Notes: generated from the letters alone by a model not told the origin. A stretch of DNA of 64,000 bases from Apilactobacillus bombintestini (GCF_003627035.1 NZ_CP032626.1:62001-126000); one strand, 5' to 3'. Shown: positions 8,690 to 18,391, numbered from the stretch's first letter. Program-made: numbers and translations.

Positions 8690-9289
8690 ATGAAAATTTT
8701 AGTAACTGGATTTAATCCATTTAATGGATCTAACACTAACGCATCCATGAAAGTATTAGAATCACTACCCGATAAAATCGATAATGTTTCTATCATCAAA
8801 CAACTATTACCTACTGAGTTCAAAAACAGTTCTGCCATCTTAAAAGAAACCGTAGATAAATTTACCCCGGATGTAATTGTTTGTTTAGGTGAAGCTGCCG
8901 GTCGTGACTCCATCACTCCAGAAACCATTGCCTTTAACGAAGATAATACGGTAGTGGCCGACAACGCTGGATACAAACCTAGTCACGAACCTATTCAAGC
9001 AAATGGTGATGAACATTATCACGTTAATATACCAGTTGAAGAAATTGTTAAAGCCCTAGTTAATGCGGGAATTCCTAGCAAATTATCTAACAATGCTGGT
9101 CGTTACGTATGCAATCACATTATGTATGAATGCCAATATTTAATTCATTCTCAATATCCTAATATGAAGGCTACTTTCATTCATCTACCAGCTAATCATC
9201 CCTACAAAAAAGATATGCCTACCCTAGATTTAGCCACTGAAGTTCAAGGTATCAAGATTGCATTATCTACTATTGAAAAAACTTTATAA
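8690..9289 (+). CDS. pcp: Pyroglutamyl-peptidase I
   Basis: Cytoplasmic cysteine peptidase (family C15) that removes N-terminal pyroglutamate from peptides. The catalytic triad is visible: E78 in TPETIAFN, C141 in RYVCNHIMY and H165 in FIHLP. The N-terminal MKILVTGFNPF is the family signature. 199 residues, slightly shorter than the usual ~215. The ribosome-binding site GAAGG lies 9 bases before the ATG. It stands alone, next to an orphan peptide-binding protein, consistent with peptide use for nitrogen. Confidence 0.93.
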   Translation: MKILVTGFNPFNGSNTNASMKVLESLPDKIDNVSIIKQLLPTEFKNSSAILKETVDKFTPDVIVCLGEAAGRDSITPETIAFNEDNTVVADNAGYKPSHEPIQANGDEHYHVNIPVEEIVKALVNAGIPSKLSNNAGRYVCNHIMYECQYLIHSQYPNMKATFIHLPANHPYKKDMPTLDLATEVQGIKIALSTIEKTL

Positions 9290-9339
9290 TTAAATTTAAT
9301 TTGCTAAACATGCAAGCCATCGCAATGTATTATATACTG

Positions 9340-9520
9340 TATTTGTAAATAAAAAGAAGCCCTGCTGGAACAGGACTTCCACGTAGAGCCGTTAAACGCG
9401 GTGACTACTAACGATTATAAATTAAATTTTATTAATAACCGCCAGCTGGTCCGCAGCTAAGGCATATTAAAAAGCCGTTAAGCTAAACGTGAACAACGTT
9501 TTAACTTAACGACTTTTTAT
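9340..9520 (+). ncRNA. Possible small RNA between pcp and the OppA gene
   Basis: No open frame covers this stretch, yet it is structured and GC-richer than normal spacers. A putative promoter (TATTATATACT around 9328-9338) precedes it. It contains a hairpin at 9356-9382 (GAAGCCCTG / CAGGACTTC), the stretches CCGTTAAACGCGGTGAC and ACCGCCAGCTGGTCCGCAGC, and ends at a strong terminator at 9470-9517. The size (~180 nt) would suit a 6S-type RNA, but I cannot match any family by eye. On the minus strand the 9356-9382 hairpin would itself be a terminator, so a minus-strand RNA is also possible. Confidence 0.35.
9470..9518. terminator. Bidirectional terminator after the OppA gene
   Basis: AAAAAGCCGTTAAGCTAAA pairs with TTTAACTTAACGACTTTTT, with T runs on both strands. 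It lies 16 bases past the stop of the minus-strand peptide-binding gene and also at the end of the possible plus-strand RNA. Confidence 0.8.
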
Positions 9521-9533
9521 TTTGTCAGTATAC

Positions 9534-11165
9534 TTATTTTTTAATATATGCATTACTGAAGTCCCAGTCAAAGCCGGCAGCAGAATGACCTACATTTTTA
9601 ATATTGGTCTTTACTACTTGAGGTTCTGCACTTTGGAAGAATGGAATAATGCCTTGATCATTCATAAGAATCTTTTCGGCTTTAACCATGTCATCCCAAC
9701 GTTTTGCTGGATTATTAGCATCAGTAGTTTCAGCAGCATTAATCAATTTATCGTAATCATGATTACTCCATCTAACAAAATTATATGGGTTATGAGTAGT
9801 CATCAATTCTAGGTAAGAAATTGGATCTGGATAAGTAGTTACCCAACCGGTAATAGTAGCATCATAATCAAAAGCAATTTGTCTGGACAAACGACTCTTA
9901 GTAGGAATATTGGTAGTGGTTACCTTTAGTCCAGGTAGTTTATTAAATGCAGCATTTTGTAGAAATTCAGTCATGGCTTTACCATTTGAAGAATCATCAT
10001 ACAAAATATTAAAGTTAATGGTCTTCTTACCTACTTCTTTCATCCCTTTCTTCCAGTACTTAATGGCTTCAGAAGGGTTATAAGTAGCAGCACTTTTGAC
10101 GTATGATGCATCGGCAAAGTCTTTGCCTTTGTAAGAAGAAATATTCTTTGATACCAAACCTTTAGCAGCAAAGGAACCATCACCCATTACGTTGTTCAAA
10201 AATTGATTACGATTAATAATCATGGACAAAGCTTTTCTTAGATTACGATTTCTAAATTCAGGAATACGATTGAAGTTAAGTGCAATGTATGTAATTCGTG
10301 AATCAGAAAGTGTGTGAAAATCAGGAGAATTCTTAAAATGACTAACTTGTTGTTTGTTGGATGGTGTCATCTCATCTAGTTGACCTGATTCATATTCATT
10401 CAATGCAGTATTAGCATCTTTTTCTACGTTCATTCTGATTTTATCAATCTTGGTGTTTTTAGCGTTCCAATATTGGTTGTTTTTCTCTAGCATCCAGGTA
10501 TCGTTGGTTCCAGTCCAACCAGTAATTTTATAAGGTCCGTCATAAATTTGGTTATTAGAAGTAGTTCCAAATTTAGCGCCTTGTGATTCTACATATGATT
10601 GTTTTTCAGGAAGATAATCAGCTTCAGCAACTAAGTATTTAAAGTATGGTTCTGGATTAGAAAGTTTAAATACCACTGTTTTATCGTTAGGAGCATAAAC
10701 ACCTAATGATTTATATGACATTTTACCTTGTTGGATAGCATCATAATTTAAAATATGATCCATATCGTAAGAAGTTTGTGAAGCAGTTTTAGGGTTTACA
10801 GTTCTTTTAATGGAGTAGACAAAATCTTGTGCAGTTACTTTACTACCGTCACTCCATTTAGCATCACGTAAGTGGAAAGTATATGTTTTACCATCTTTGG
10901 ATACTTGATAACTCTTAGCAATACCGGGTCTAATTACTCCATTATTGCCGTTTACTAACAAACCTTGTTCAGCATTTAAGACTGTATCACTAGTAACTTG
11001 GTCTACGATTTTAGATTGATCAATAGAAGTTAATTCTGCAGAAGCCATCCAATTGATGGGTTTAGTAGTTCCGTTGTTTTGTGTTTGAGTAGCAGTATTT
11101 TTACCACATGCGGCAAGTCCCATTGCCATTAGTACCATGGTTGAACCTATAATAAATTTTTTCAT
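9534..11165 (-). CDS. oppA: Oligopeptide ABC transporter substrate-binding lipoprotein
   Basis: Extracellular peptide-binding protein (SBP_bac_5 family). It has a lipoprotein signal: MKKFIIGSTMVLMAMGLAAC, with lipobox LAAC and the cysteine at residue 20. Family motifs include KDGKTYTFHLRDAKWSDGSKVTAQDF, YDGPYKITGW and RKALSMIINR. I choose the ATG at 11165 because GGAG lies 9 bases upstream; the longer TTG-initiated frame would contain that site. 543 residues. No oppBCDF genes are nearby, so it must feed a permease encoded elsewhere. It is controlled by the T-box upstream. A paralogue (46780-48393) is in the same window. Confidence 0.93.
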   Translation of the reverse strand: MKKFIIGSTMVLMAMGLAACGKNTATQTQNNGTTKPINWMASAELTSIDQSKIVDQVTSDTVLNAEQGLLVNGNNGVIRPGIAKSYQVSKDGKTYTFHLRDAKWSDGSKVTAQDFVYSIKRTVNPKTASQTSYDMDHILNYDAIQQGKMSYKSLGVYAPNDKTVVFKLSNPEPYFKYLVAEADYLPEKQSYVESQGAKFGTTSNNQIYDGPYKITGWTGTNDTWMLEKNNQYWNAKNTKIDKIRMNVEKDANTALNEYESGQLDEMTPSNKQQVSHFKNSPDFHTLSDSRITYIALNFNRIPEFRNRNLRKALSMIINRNQFLNNVMGDGSFAAKGLVSKNISSYKGKDFADASYVKSAATYNPSEAIKYWKKGMKEVGKKTINFNILYDDSSNGKAMTEFLQNAAFNKLPGLKVTTTNIPTKSRLSRQIAFDYDATITGWVTTYPDPISYLELMTTHNPYNFVRWSNHDYDKLINAAETTDANNPAKRWDDMVKAEKILMNDQGIIPFFQSAEPQVVKTNIKNVGHSAAGFDWDFSNAYIKK

Positions 11166-11326
11166 CTCTAGCATCTCCAAATTTCAATTTTTTGTATTTT
11201 ATAAATTAAGATATGTCAGAGACCATAACGCTTCTCTTATTCCTTCCAACCGTTTGTCGAAAATATGTAAATTAATAATTGATGCCTCCATGTTAATCCC
11301 CCTCAAAATATAAATAACTAGTAAAT

Positions 11327-11616
11327 AAAAAAACGCCCCTTGGCTTATTGCCAAGGGACGTTTTCACGTGGTACCACCCAGATTTGAAATATCTTCACAG
11401 ACATTTCCTCGCTCGTACTACACAAGTAAATTGCTTTATACGCGGTACGATAATGGGTACTACCATTTCACCTGGAAAAGTGAACTTATACAATGAAATC
11501 TTTCTGTTAATAGTCACAATGTCCTTTCATCTAACGACACTCGCTGTGTATGACTAGAAACATACTATCCTTCATCAAAAGTGTTTTTATTTAATAGTTA
11601 TTTGTTTTGTTCAACG
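11327..11616 (-). promoter_or_regulatory. T-box riboswitch of the oppA gene
   Basis: On the minus strand the leader contains the T-box core GGGTGGTACCACG (11367-11379) followed by a terminator stem (AACGTCCCTTGGC / GCCAAGGGGCGTT, 11332-11362) and seven T. The T-box would bind an uncharged tRNA through TGGT (discriminator A) and switch from termination to antitermination. The specifier codon is not clear: in the stem I segment GATGAAAGGACATTGTGAC, GAC followed by A is one candidate, which I do not trust. The transcript should start near 11616 from the promoter at 11623-11651. Confidence 0.85.
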
Positions 11617-11622
11617 GTTTTT

Positions 11623-11651
11623 ATATTATTCTCCATATGAGAAAATGTCAA
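11623..11651 (-). promoter_or_regulatory. Sigma-A promoter of the T-box/oppA transcript
   Basis: Minus strand: TTGACA (11651-11646), a 17-base spacer, then TAATAT (11628-11623). This is a near-consensus housekeeping promoter, placed just before the T-box leader. Confidence 0.8.
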
Positions 11652-11696
11652 CGATTTTTTAATTAAATTTTAATAATTATAAAAATATCGAAAAAT

Positions 11697-11738
11697 AAAA
11701 ACCGTCTTAATCGCTTTATTATCAGCAAAAGACGGCTT
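11697..11738 (-). terminator. Terminator of the MFS gene
   Basis: Minus strand: AGCCGTCTT ... AAGACGGTTTTTATTTTT (stem arms 11729-11737 and 11701-11708), 36 bases past the stop of the minus-strand transporter gene. Confidence 0.75.
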
Positions 11739-11773
11739 TATAAAATATAAAAATATTTTTTATTATTTTTTAA

Positions 11774-12952
11774 TTATTCTGAGTATTTAGTTACGCGTTT
11801 TTTCATAAATTGGGCAATAATTTGTGAAATAATGACTAACATTACACAAATAACCGTACATACGATGAATAAAAATCCATATGAAGTTTGATCAATTACG
11901 ATTCCACCCAATAGTGGTCCAAAAGCTTTTCCGATGGCAGCCCAAGAATTAGTAAGACCTTGGTACTTACCCTTAACTTCTAGTGGCGTTAATTCGTTAA
12001 CTAACGCTGGTATAGAAGGAATTACGGAAGCTTCTCCTAAAGTTAATACCACCATAGAAATCACAAATCCAGCATAAGTATGAGTGAAAATTAAGGTGAA
12101 GAAGGATAATCCAATAAAAATCATCCCAAAGTAAATTTGAAAATACAAACTATCATGTTTTTGCGCAATCCAGTTGATCAATAGTTGAAATACCACTAAT
12201 AAGAAAGCATTCAACGTCCATAAGAAACTATACATAGCTAAGGAAATTCCGGCACCAGTAATGTATACGGACATGTTGGATACCCATTGTTCATATACAA
12301 TCCAGATAATCGCTAAGGCGATAAAGAATGTCGTTACGATGACCCAATTAGGACGTGGTAACTTAACTTTGCTAGTGTGTCTTTCGGTTTTAACTGGATA
12401 AATAGAATCTTTCTTGTGATAAGTTAAAATCGCGCTAATGCCATAAATAGCTAAAATAACACTAGTTAACGTAAAGACGTGACCAATACCCATTGGATAT
12501 AAATATCCGACCGCCATGGTTCCAAATACCACACCGACGTTTTGCGCTAAATATAGCATATTGAAAATATAACGTCCGGACTTCATGTGCACGGTAGTTC
12601 CTAACGAATTAATCATAGTTAGGTTCCAACCGGTGGTAAAACCAAATAACACTAACCCCACTGGATAATAAGGCCAGCCGTTGAAAAAGATTAGGGCTAC
12701 AGAGATAAGCACCGAACTAACAATACCGAAAATCGTCAAAATATAACGGTTGTGACGGTCAAATAACTTACCGGCAATGTAGCTGCCCAACACGTTCGAA
12801 GCCGAGTATAAAAACAAAATTATGCCGACCTCGGTTAAACTTTTTCCTAACGCATTATGCATATATACCGTAGTTAACGGCCAGACGGTACTAACCGCAA
12901 TGTTATTAATCAACGACCCTAAAAAGAGCCAGTGTAGTTTAATTACATCCAT
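11774..12952 (-). CDS. MFS transporter, probable drug/solute exporter
   Basis: 392-residue membrane protein with about 12 hydrophobic segments. The loop after segment 2 reads GSYIAGKLFDRHNRY, the major facilitator signature (G-x-L-x-D-R-x-x-R-x). ELTPLEVKGKYQGLTNSWAAIGKAFGPLLGG is typical of the second half of MDR-type MFS exporters. The ATG at 12952 is preceded by AGAGGTGAT. Substrate unknown. It sits between dnaB and the OppA gene, with its own terminators on both sides, so is likely a single-gene unit. Confidence 0.8.
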   Translation of the reverse strand: MDVIKLHWLFLGSLINNIAVSTVWPLTTVYMHNALGKSLTEVGIILFLYSASNVLGSYIAGKLFDRHNRYILTIFGIVSSVLISVALIFFNGWPYYPVGLVLFGFTTGWNLTMINSLGTTVHMKSGRYIFNMLYLAQNVGVVFGTMAVGYLYPMGIGHVFTLTSVILAIYGISAILTYHKKDSIYPVKTERHTSKVKLPRPNWVIVTTFFIALAIIWIVYEQWVSNMSVYITGAGISLAMYSFLWTLNAFLLVVFQLLINWIAQKHDSLYFQIYFGMIFIGLSFFTLIFTHTYAGFVISMVVLTLGEASVIPSIPALVNELTPLEVKGKYQGLTNSWAAIGKAFGPLLGGIVIDQTSYGFLFIVCTVICVMLVIISQIIAQFMKKRVTKYSE

Positions 12953-12982
12953 ATGATCACCTCTTTATATTTTTTTACAAAA

Positions 12983-13010
12983 AAATCCTTAGCGACTGGC
13001 TAAGGATTTA
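12983..13010. terminator. Terminator after dnaB
   Basis: AAATCCTTAGC / GCTAAGGATTT hairpin with a 5-base loop, followed on the minus strand by a run of T (plus-strand AAAAAAA). It closes the minus-strand unit that ends with dnaB. Confidence 0.75.
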
Positions 13011-13013
13011 ATT

Positions 13014-14393
13014 TTACTCTTCTTGATTGTATGCAATCGATGAAAATTTATTATGTGATTTAATAAATAATAATTTAACGGTTCCACGAGGACCTGAACG
13101 GTTCTTTTCGATGATTACTTCTACTTCACCTACATCGGAACTTTCGTCATCCTCATCATCGTCGTCTTCATCGCCATCTTCACGTTCATAATAATCATCA
13201 CGATATAAGAACGCAACGATATCGGCATCTTGTTCAATAGAACCAGATTCACGAATATCAGATAGCACAGGACGCTTATCTTGGCGTTGTTCCACACCAC
13301 GAGATAATTGTGATAATGCGATTACGGGAACCCCTAATTCTTTAGCAATTTTCTTTAATTGTCGAGAAATATAAGAAACTTCTTGTTGACGGTTTTCTTG
13401 GCTTCCCCCATCAATCAATTGTAGATAATCGACTACGATCAAACCTAGATTACCGCTATCTTTAGCTAGACGTCTAGATTTGGCACGAATTTCAGAAATC
13501 TTAGTTCCGGCAGTATCGTCGATGTAGATGTTAGCTTTAGCTAAACTTCCCATCGCAATCATTAGATTGTTCCATTCATCCGATGTTAATTGACCGGTAC
13601 GTAAATGGTTAGCATCGATACTTCCTTCCGCACAAATCATACGGTTAACTAAGGATTCAGCACTCATTTCCAAACTGAATATGGCCACGGTTTTGTCAGT
13701 CTTAGTACCTACATTTTGCGCTAAGTTTAGCGCAAAGGCAGTTTTACCAACCGCAGGACGGGCAGCTAAGATGATTAATTCATCATCATGCAAACCAGTA
13801 GTCATCTTATCCAATGCAGGATAACCAGTAGATAAACCAGTAACATCCGATTCTTGTGAAGATAGTTTTTCAATGTTGTTTAAAGAATCTTGTAAAACAT
13901 CCCCGATTTTTTGAAAACCAGTATTATTACGTTCTTCAGACACACTTAGGATAGAATGCTCAGCATCATCCAATAAACTATCGATATCTGCGTTTTCATT
14001 ATAACCTTTAGTTACAATGTCAGTGGCAGTCTTAATTAATCGTCTGGCTACCGCTTTTTCGTGCACACTCTTGGCATAGTAAACCGCGTTAGCGGCAGTA
14101 GGTGTGGTAGTAGCTAATTCAGCTAAATAAGCCACACCACCGGCATCGTCTAGATTATGATTATCTTCTAATTCACTTCGTAGAGTAGCAGCATCGATAG
14201 GTTGATCTTTATCATTTAAAGATACCATCGCTGCGAAAATCAATTGATGAGCATGGCGATAGAAATCGTCAGCGGTTACGAATTCAAGTGATTCTGGTAA
14301 CCGGTCATTATCTAGTAAAATCGCACCCAAAAGAGATTTTTCTCCCTCTAAGTTTTGGGGTGGCGTTTGACTATTTATATAATCATTGCTCAT
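13014..14393 (-). CDS. dnaB: Replicative DNA helicase
   Basis: Hexameric helicase that unwinds the fork (DnaC in Bacillus nomenclature). N-terminal domain begins near PPQNLEGEKSLLGAILLDNDRL. The RecA-like motor has Walker A ARPAVGKTAFALN and Walker B GLIVVDYLQLI, followed by SRQLKKIAKELGVPVIALSQLSRGVEQR. An acidic run, EREDGDEDDDDEDDESSD (about residues 403-420), sits before the last strand and is longer than in many relatives. 459 residues. Preceded by rplI in the usual order. Confidence 0.96.
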   Translation of the reverse strand: MSNDYINSQTPPQNLEGEKSLLGAILLDNDRLPESLEFVTADDFYRHAHQLIFAAMVSLNDKDQPIDAATLRSELEDNHNLDDAGGVAYLAELATTTPTAANAVYYAKSVHEKAVARRLIKTATDIVTKGYNENADIDSLLDDAEHSILSVSEERNNTGFQKIGDVLQDSLNNIEKLSSQESDVTGLSTGYPALDKMTTGLHDDELIILAARPAVGKTAFALNLAQNVGTKTDKTVAIFSLEMSAESLVNRMICAEGSIDANHLRTGQLTSDEWNNLMIAMGSLAKANIYIDDTAGTKISEIRAKSRRLAKDSGNLGLIVVDYLQLIDGGSQENRQQEVSYISRQLKKIAKELGVPVIALSQLSRGVEQRQDKRPVLSDIRESGSIEQDADIVAFLYRDDYYEREDGDEDDDDEDDESSDVGEVEVIIEKNRSGPRGTVKLLFIKSHNKFSSIAYNQEE

Positions 14394-14414
14394 GTTAATC
14401 CTCTATTTCAATTT

Positions 14415-14867
14415 TTATTTTTCACTTACATGGACACGCATAGTAGCAGTTACTTGTTTGTGAACCTTAACAGGAACATTAGTGTAACCTAGTGATTTGA
14501 TAGGTTGTGATAATTCAACCTTTCTCTTATCAATTTTTAGACCATGTTGTTTTTCCATGGCTGCGACGATTTGTTTAGATGAAACTGAACCAAATAAACG
14601 ACCGTCGGCACCCACTTTAGCAGTTAGTTCTACAACAGTTTTGTCGTCTTCTAACTTCTTCTTTAGTTCTTTGGCTTCTTGTAGTTCAGCAGCGGCTTCT
14701 TTTCTTTCCGCATTCTTTTCGCCTTCTAGTTGGCTAATAGCTGAGTTAGTGGCTGCTTTGGCTTTACCACGCTTGATTAAGAAGTTTTGTGCATATCCAG
14801 CAGGAACTTCCTTAACTTCACCGCGTTTACCTTTTCCACGTACGTCTTGTAAAAATATAACTTTCAT
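14415..14867 (-). CDS. rplI: 50S ribosomal protein L9
   Basis: [21 protein letters not shown] with the following [13 protein letters not shown] is the L9 N-terminal domain; a long charged helix (residues ~42-75) joins it to the C-terminal domain. 150 residues, normal length. AGGAGGAG precedes the ATG. It lies 21 bases from dnaB, in one unit with gdpP and dnaB. Confidence 0.96.
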   Translation of the reverse strand: MKVIFLQDVRGKGKRGEVKEVPAGYAQNFLIKRGKAKAATNSAISQLEGEKNAERKEAAAELQEAKELKKKLEDDKTVVELTAKVGADGRLFGSVSSKQIVAAMEKQHGLKIDKRKVELSQPIKSLGYTNVPVKVHKQVTATMRVHVSEK

Positions 14868-14941
14868 CTAAACTCCTCCTCTGGCTATTTAAGTCTTATA
14901 TTATTATAAACGCTATTGAGATATTTTTAAATAAATAGATA

Positions 14942-16978
14942 TTAGTTATCTTCAGGCTCTTCAGGAGCTTCTTCAGAATGAACTTCATCAATAGCTTTCT
15001 TTAACATTTCTACTACTTCATCAATAGTTTTATCGCTAATTTGGGTAGCACCACTGGATAAGTGGCCTCCCCCACCTAGTTCTTCCATGACACGTTGTAC
15101 GTTCACATCGCCATCACTTCTAGCAGAAATTCCGATTAAATCATCGGGACGGTGCGTGATAACAAAGGAAGCACTAACGCCAGACATGTTCAACAAGGAA
15201 TCCGCAGCTTGGGCCGCAGTAACGGGGTCATAAACACGTTCTTGTTCACCCGCTACATACATCATATGGTTTTCGTCGTTGACGAATTGAGCCATAGAAA
15301 TCAAATGCATTCTGGCCATGTAACTGTCTGGATTTTCTTGCATAAATTGTTGCATTTCTTCTGAATCCGCTCCAGAAGAACGTAGATAACTAGCTGCATC
15401 GAAGGTTCTAGTACCGGTTCGTAGAGTAAATGATTTAGTATCGACGAAGATACCAGTCAACATAGCAGTAGCTTCTAGCTTGCTGATAGGTTCAGCATCT
15501 TGTGATTGATATTCAAACATTTCAGTGATCAATTCACAAGTAGATGAAGCATAAGGTTCAATGTAAACTAACACTGGGTTTTCAGGGAATTCTTCACCAC
15601 GACGGTGATGGTCGATAATCATAACCTTGTTGCTTAAACGTTGGTATAATTCTTCGGAAACACTCATCGATGGCTTAGAATGGTCCACCATGATTAGTAA
15701 ACTGTTATCTGTAGCTAATTGTAGAGCCTCATCAGGCGTAATAATATCGTCTGCTAATTCGTCATCCTTCTTGGTCTTATCAATCAAACGTTGTACGTCA
15801 GAATGGAAAGTACCTTCAGGAATAACTACATAACAATGTTTATTGTTCATTTTAGCTAAACGGTGAATACCTAATCCGGCACCCACAGAATCCATATCAG
15901 GTTGTTGATGACCTTGTACAAAGATAGTATCGGATTCTTTAAATAATTCTTGTAGAGCTTGTGAGATCATACGAGCACGTACACGAGTACGTTTTTCCAT
16001 AGGGTTAGTCTTACCACCATAGAAACGAGATTCGTGGTCTTTAGCTTTAACCACTACTTGGTCTCCCCCACGACCTAGCGCTAAGTCTAAGTCGCTTTGA
16101 GCTTGTTCAGCTAAATCATTTAGATTATTTTCTCCGTAAGCAATTCCCATACTCAAAGTTAAAGGATAGTTTTGCTTAGAAGTAGACTCTCTAATTAAAT
16201 CTAAAATGCTAAATTTATCTTCTTCGATTTCTTTTAAGGTCTTAGAATAAGCCATCATAATATAATGGTCTTCATCGACTTGCTTAATAAAGAAACCAAA
16301 ACGTTGTGCCCATACCGTCAATTCGTTAGTAACGTAATTACTTAAGTTAGAAATTTCTTGGTCGGTCATAGATTGGGTAATTTCATCATAATTATCCAAG
16401 AACACTTGACCAATGGCGATTTTTTCGTCATTGTAATCTTTTTCGATTTGATAATACTTAGTGATATCCATCATGTAAACGGTACGATATTCCTTTTGTA
16501 CCAACATGGTAAAGTAATGATCGTTCCATTTTACAGTTGCGCAATCAGGATTATCCCAATTGTTTTTGAAGATATCATCTAATTCAGGATTAACTTCTTC
16601 TACAGTTTTACCCAATAGGTCTTGATCACCAAAGTAAGTGGTCAAGTAAGGGTTAACCCATTCAATCACACCAGTTTCACTGATCATTAAAACCCCTACT
16701 GGCATTTCTAGTAGAGATTCTTGTTCTCCACGGTGCATACGGTAAGATAGGTCAGAAATGTAATTATCAGTGCTGACGCTTAAATCATTCATTTTTTTGA
16801 AAACATAGGACAATACGGAGCATACGATGACTAAGAAAATAACTCCGGAGATCCAATCATAAAGAAAAGATACTACTAGTCCGAATATCGATAATAAGGT
16901 TAAAACTAATGTAATCCAACGTAAAATATTATTCTTTAAAAACGGTGGAAGATTAGTTAACGAAAACAAGCGCTTCAT
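14942..16978 (-). CDS. gdpP: Cyclic-di-AMP phosphodiesterase GdpP
   Basis: Membrane phosphodiesterase that degrades the second messenger c-di-AMP. Two N-terminal membrane segments (about residues 15-60) are followed by a PAS-like sensor domain, a degenerate GGDEF domain, then DHH and DHHA1 domains. Metal-binding motifs are visible: GHQQPDMDSVGA, MVDHSKP and MIDHHRRGEE, and the C-terminal GGGGHLSSGA motif of DHHA1. 678 residues, close to the Bacillus protein. It ends in an acidic EEAPEEPEDN tail. Confidence 0.95.
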   Translation of the reverse strand: MKRLFSLTNLPPFLKNNILRWITLVLTLLSIFGLVVSFLYDWISGVIFLVIVCSVLSYVFKKMNDLSVSTDNYISDLSYRMHRGEQESLLEMPVGVLMISETGVIEWVNPYLTTYFGDQDLLGKTVEEVNPELDDIFKNNWDNPDCATVKWNDHYFTMLVQKEYRTVYMMDITKYYQIEKDYNDEKIAIGQVFLDNYDEITQSMTDQEISNLSNYVTNELTVWAQRFGFFIKQVDEDHYIMMAYSKTLKEIEEDKFSILDLIRESTSKQNYPLTLSMGIAYGENNLNDLAEQAQSDLDLALGRGGDQVVVKAKDHESRFYGGKTNPMEKRTRVRARMISQALQELFKESDTIFVQGHQQPDMDSVGAGLGIHRLAKMNNKHCYVVIPEGTFHSDVQRLIDKTKKDDELADDIITPDEALQLATDNSLLIMVDHSKPSMSVSEELYQRLSNKVMIIDHHRRGEEFPENPVLVYIEPYASSTCELITEMFEYQSQDAEPISKLEATAMLTGIFVDTKSFTLRTGTRTFDAASYLRSSGADSEEMQQFMQENPDSYMARMHLISMAQFVNDENHMMYVAGEQERVYDPVTAAQAADSLLNMSGVSASFVITHRPDDLIGISARSDGDVNVQRVMEELGGGGHLSSGATQISDKTIDEVVEMLKKAIDEVHSEEAPEEPEDN

Positions 16979-17040
16979 TATGACTCCTCTTTTTCTATTT
17001 GTTACCTCTATTTTATCACATATGGCAACTAGTTAAAAAA

Positions 17041-17064
17041 ATGCGCCCATTTATAATGAGCGCA
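17041..17064 (-). terminator. Second terminator of the rpsF-ssb-rpsR operon
   Basis: Minus strand ATGCGCTCAT / ATGGGCGCAT (one G-T pair) followed by TTTTTTT. It lies just beyond the first terminator, giving a tandem stop ahead of gdpP. Confidence 0.65.
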
Positions 17065-17071
17065 TAAAAAA

Positions 17072-17098
17072 AGCTAGAATGAAAAATCATTCTAGCTA
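17072..17098 (-). terminator. Terminator of the rpsF-ssb-rpsR operon
   Basis: Perfect AGCTAGAATGA / TCATTCTAGCT stem with a 5-base loop, followed on the minus strand by TTTTTTT. It is 11 bases past the rpsR stop. Confidence 0.85.
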
Positions 17099-17108
17099 TT
17101 ATTTATTA

Positions 17109-17345
17109 TTAGTCTTCTGAAACGAAAGGCATTAGACCCATGATACGGGCACGTTTGATAGCGATAGTCAACTTACGTTGGTTCTTAGCGCTAGTACCAG
17201 TAACACGACGTGGTAAAATCTTACCTCTTTCAGATACGAAACGACTTAATAAGTTAGTATCTTTGTAATCGATGTATTCGATATGGTTTGCGGCGATGAA
17301 GTCAACCTTACGGCGACGACGGCCACCTCTTCTTTGTTGAGCCAT
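17109..17345 (-). CDS. rpsR: 30S ribosomal protein S18
   Basis: [50 protein letters not shown] is a full S18. 78 residues. Basic N-terminus, as in the family. GGAGGG precedes the ATG. It binds the ribosome platform together with S6, whose gene begins the same operon. Confidence 0.97.
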   Translation of the reverse strand: MAQQRRGGRRRRKVDFIAANHIEYIDYKDTNLLSRFVSERGKILPRRVTGTSAKNQRKLTIAIKRARIMGLMPFVSED

Positions 17346-17373
17346 TAAATTTCCCTCCTCTGTTATTTACTCA

Positions 17374-17880
17374 TTAAAATGGTAAATCATCATCGGAAAT
17401 ATCTATTTGATCACCTGAGTTGGCGAATGGATCAGCAGAATTGCCACCATTACCATTGTTGGCGTTATTACCGCCATTGTTAGATGTATCAAATGGATTA
17501 TTATTTCCTGCATTAGATTGAGGAGCACCGCTACCGGCGTTGTTAGCATTTGGATTACTGGAACGAGGTTCTAGTAAAGCAAAGTTTTCAACAACCACTT
17601 CGGTAACATATACTCTTTGGCCTTGTTGATTTTCGTAATTTCTTGTTTGAATACGACCATCAATACCAACCAAAGCACCCTTGTGGGTGAAGTTAGCAAA
17701 GTTTTCAGCGGACTTACGCCAGATAACACAGTTGATAAAATCAGCTTCTCTTTCACCATTTTGGTTGGTGAAACGACGATCAACGGCTAGGGTAAAGTTA
17801 CCAACAGCTGCGCCGCTTGGAGTGTAGCGTAAATCAACATCACGTGTTAATCTACCTGTTAAAGTTGTACGATTAATCAT
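17374..17880 (-). CDS. ssb: Single-stranded DNA-binding protein
   Basis: N-terminal OB-fold ([21 protein letters not shown]..., residues 1-105), a low-complexity linker rich in Asn, Gly and Ser (about 112-155), and the acidic tip DISDDDLPF that recruits partner proteins. 168 residues. It lies between rpsF and rpsR in the usual order. Confidence 0.97.
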   Translation of the reverse strand: MINRTTLTGRLTRDVDLRYTPSGAAVGNFTLAVDRRFTNQNGEREADFINCVIWRKSAENFANFTHKGALVGIDGRIQTRNYENQQGQRVYVTEVVVENFALLEPRSSNPNANNAGSGAPQSNAGNNNPFDTSNNGGNNANNGNGGNSADPFANSGDQIDISDDDLPF

Positions 17881-17924
17881 GCTGAAAATACTCCTCTCTT
17901 TTTTTAAAACAATTAAAGTCTAAA

Positions 17925-18215
17925 TTATCTTCTTACAGTCATTTGACGTAGAATGTCATCACTGTACTTGCTTTGACGATCGAATTCGTCAATAGCAGTC
18001 TTGTCAGAAGTAGTCATGTTAACAACGTGGTAGATACCTTCGTTGTAACCACCGATTTCAAATGCGAAACGGCGTTTTGACCAATCCTTTGAATCAATAA
18101 TCTTAGCACCATTGTCAGTTAGGACCTTGTCGAATTTAGCAACTAAGTCGTTCTTAGCGCCTTCTTCTAGATCTGGGCGAATGATGTAAGTAATTTCATA
18201 TTTGTGTTCTTCCAT
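17925..18215 (-). CDS. rpsF: 30S ribosomal protein S6
   Basis: [21 protein letters not shown] and the [17 protein letters not shown] segment identify S6. 96 residues. AAGGAGGTG precedes the ATG. Upstream (18240-18262) the minus strand can form an ACCCTTTTGATTGAAAAGGGT hairpin. This is the place where S6:S18 leaders are found, but I do not see their CCG loop and do not claim one. Confidence 0.96.
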   Translation of the reverse strand: MEEHKYEITYIIRPDLEEGAKNDLVAKFDKVLTDNGAKIIDSKDWSKRRFAFEIGGYNEGIYHVVNMTTSDKTAIDEFDRQSKYSDDILRQMTVRR

Positions 18216-18391
18216 GAATTACACCTCCTTATGGACTTTAGACCCTTTTCAATCAAAAGGGTAAGGAGTAAGAGTCTTTTATAACTAATACTCACGTTTA
18301 ATAAGTTTACCATCAAAAATTAAATTATTCAATACAAAAGCGAGAATATTTTCACGCAGTTTTGGTTATAAATAATAATAATTAACCACAC

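Noticed and set aside
18216-18300. S6:S18 ribosomal leader upstream of rpsF
   Set aside because: A hairpin is present, but the conserved CCG loop feature was not found.
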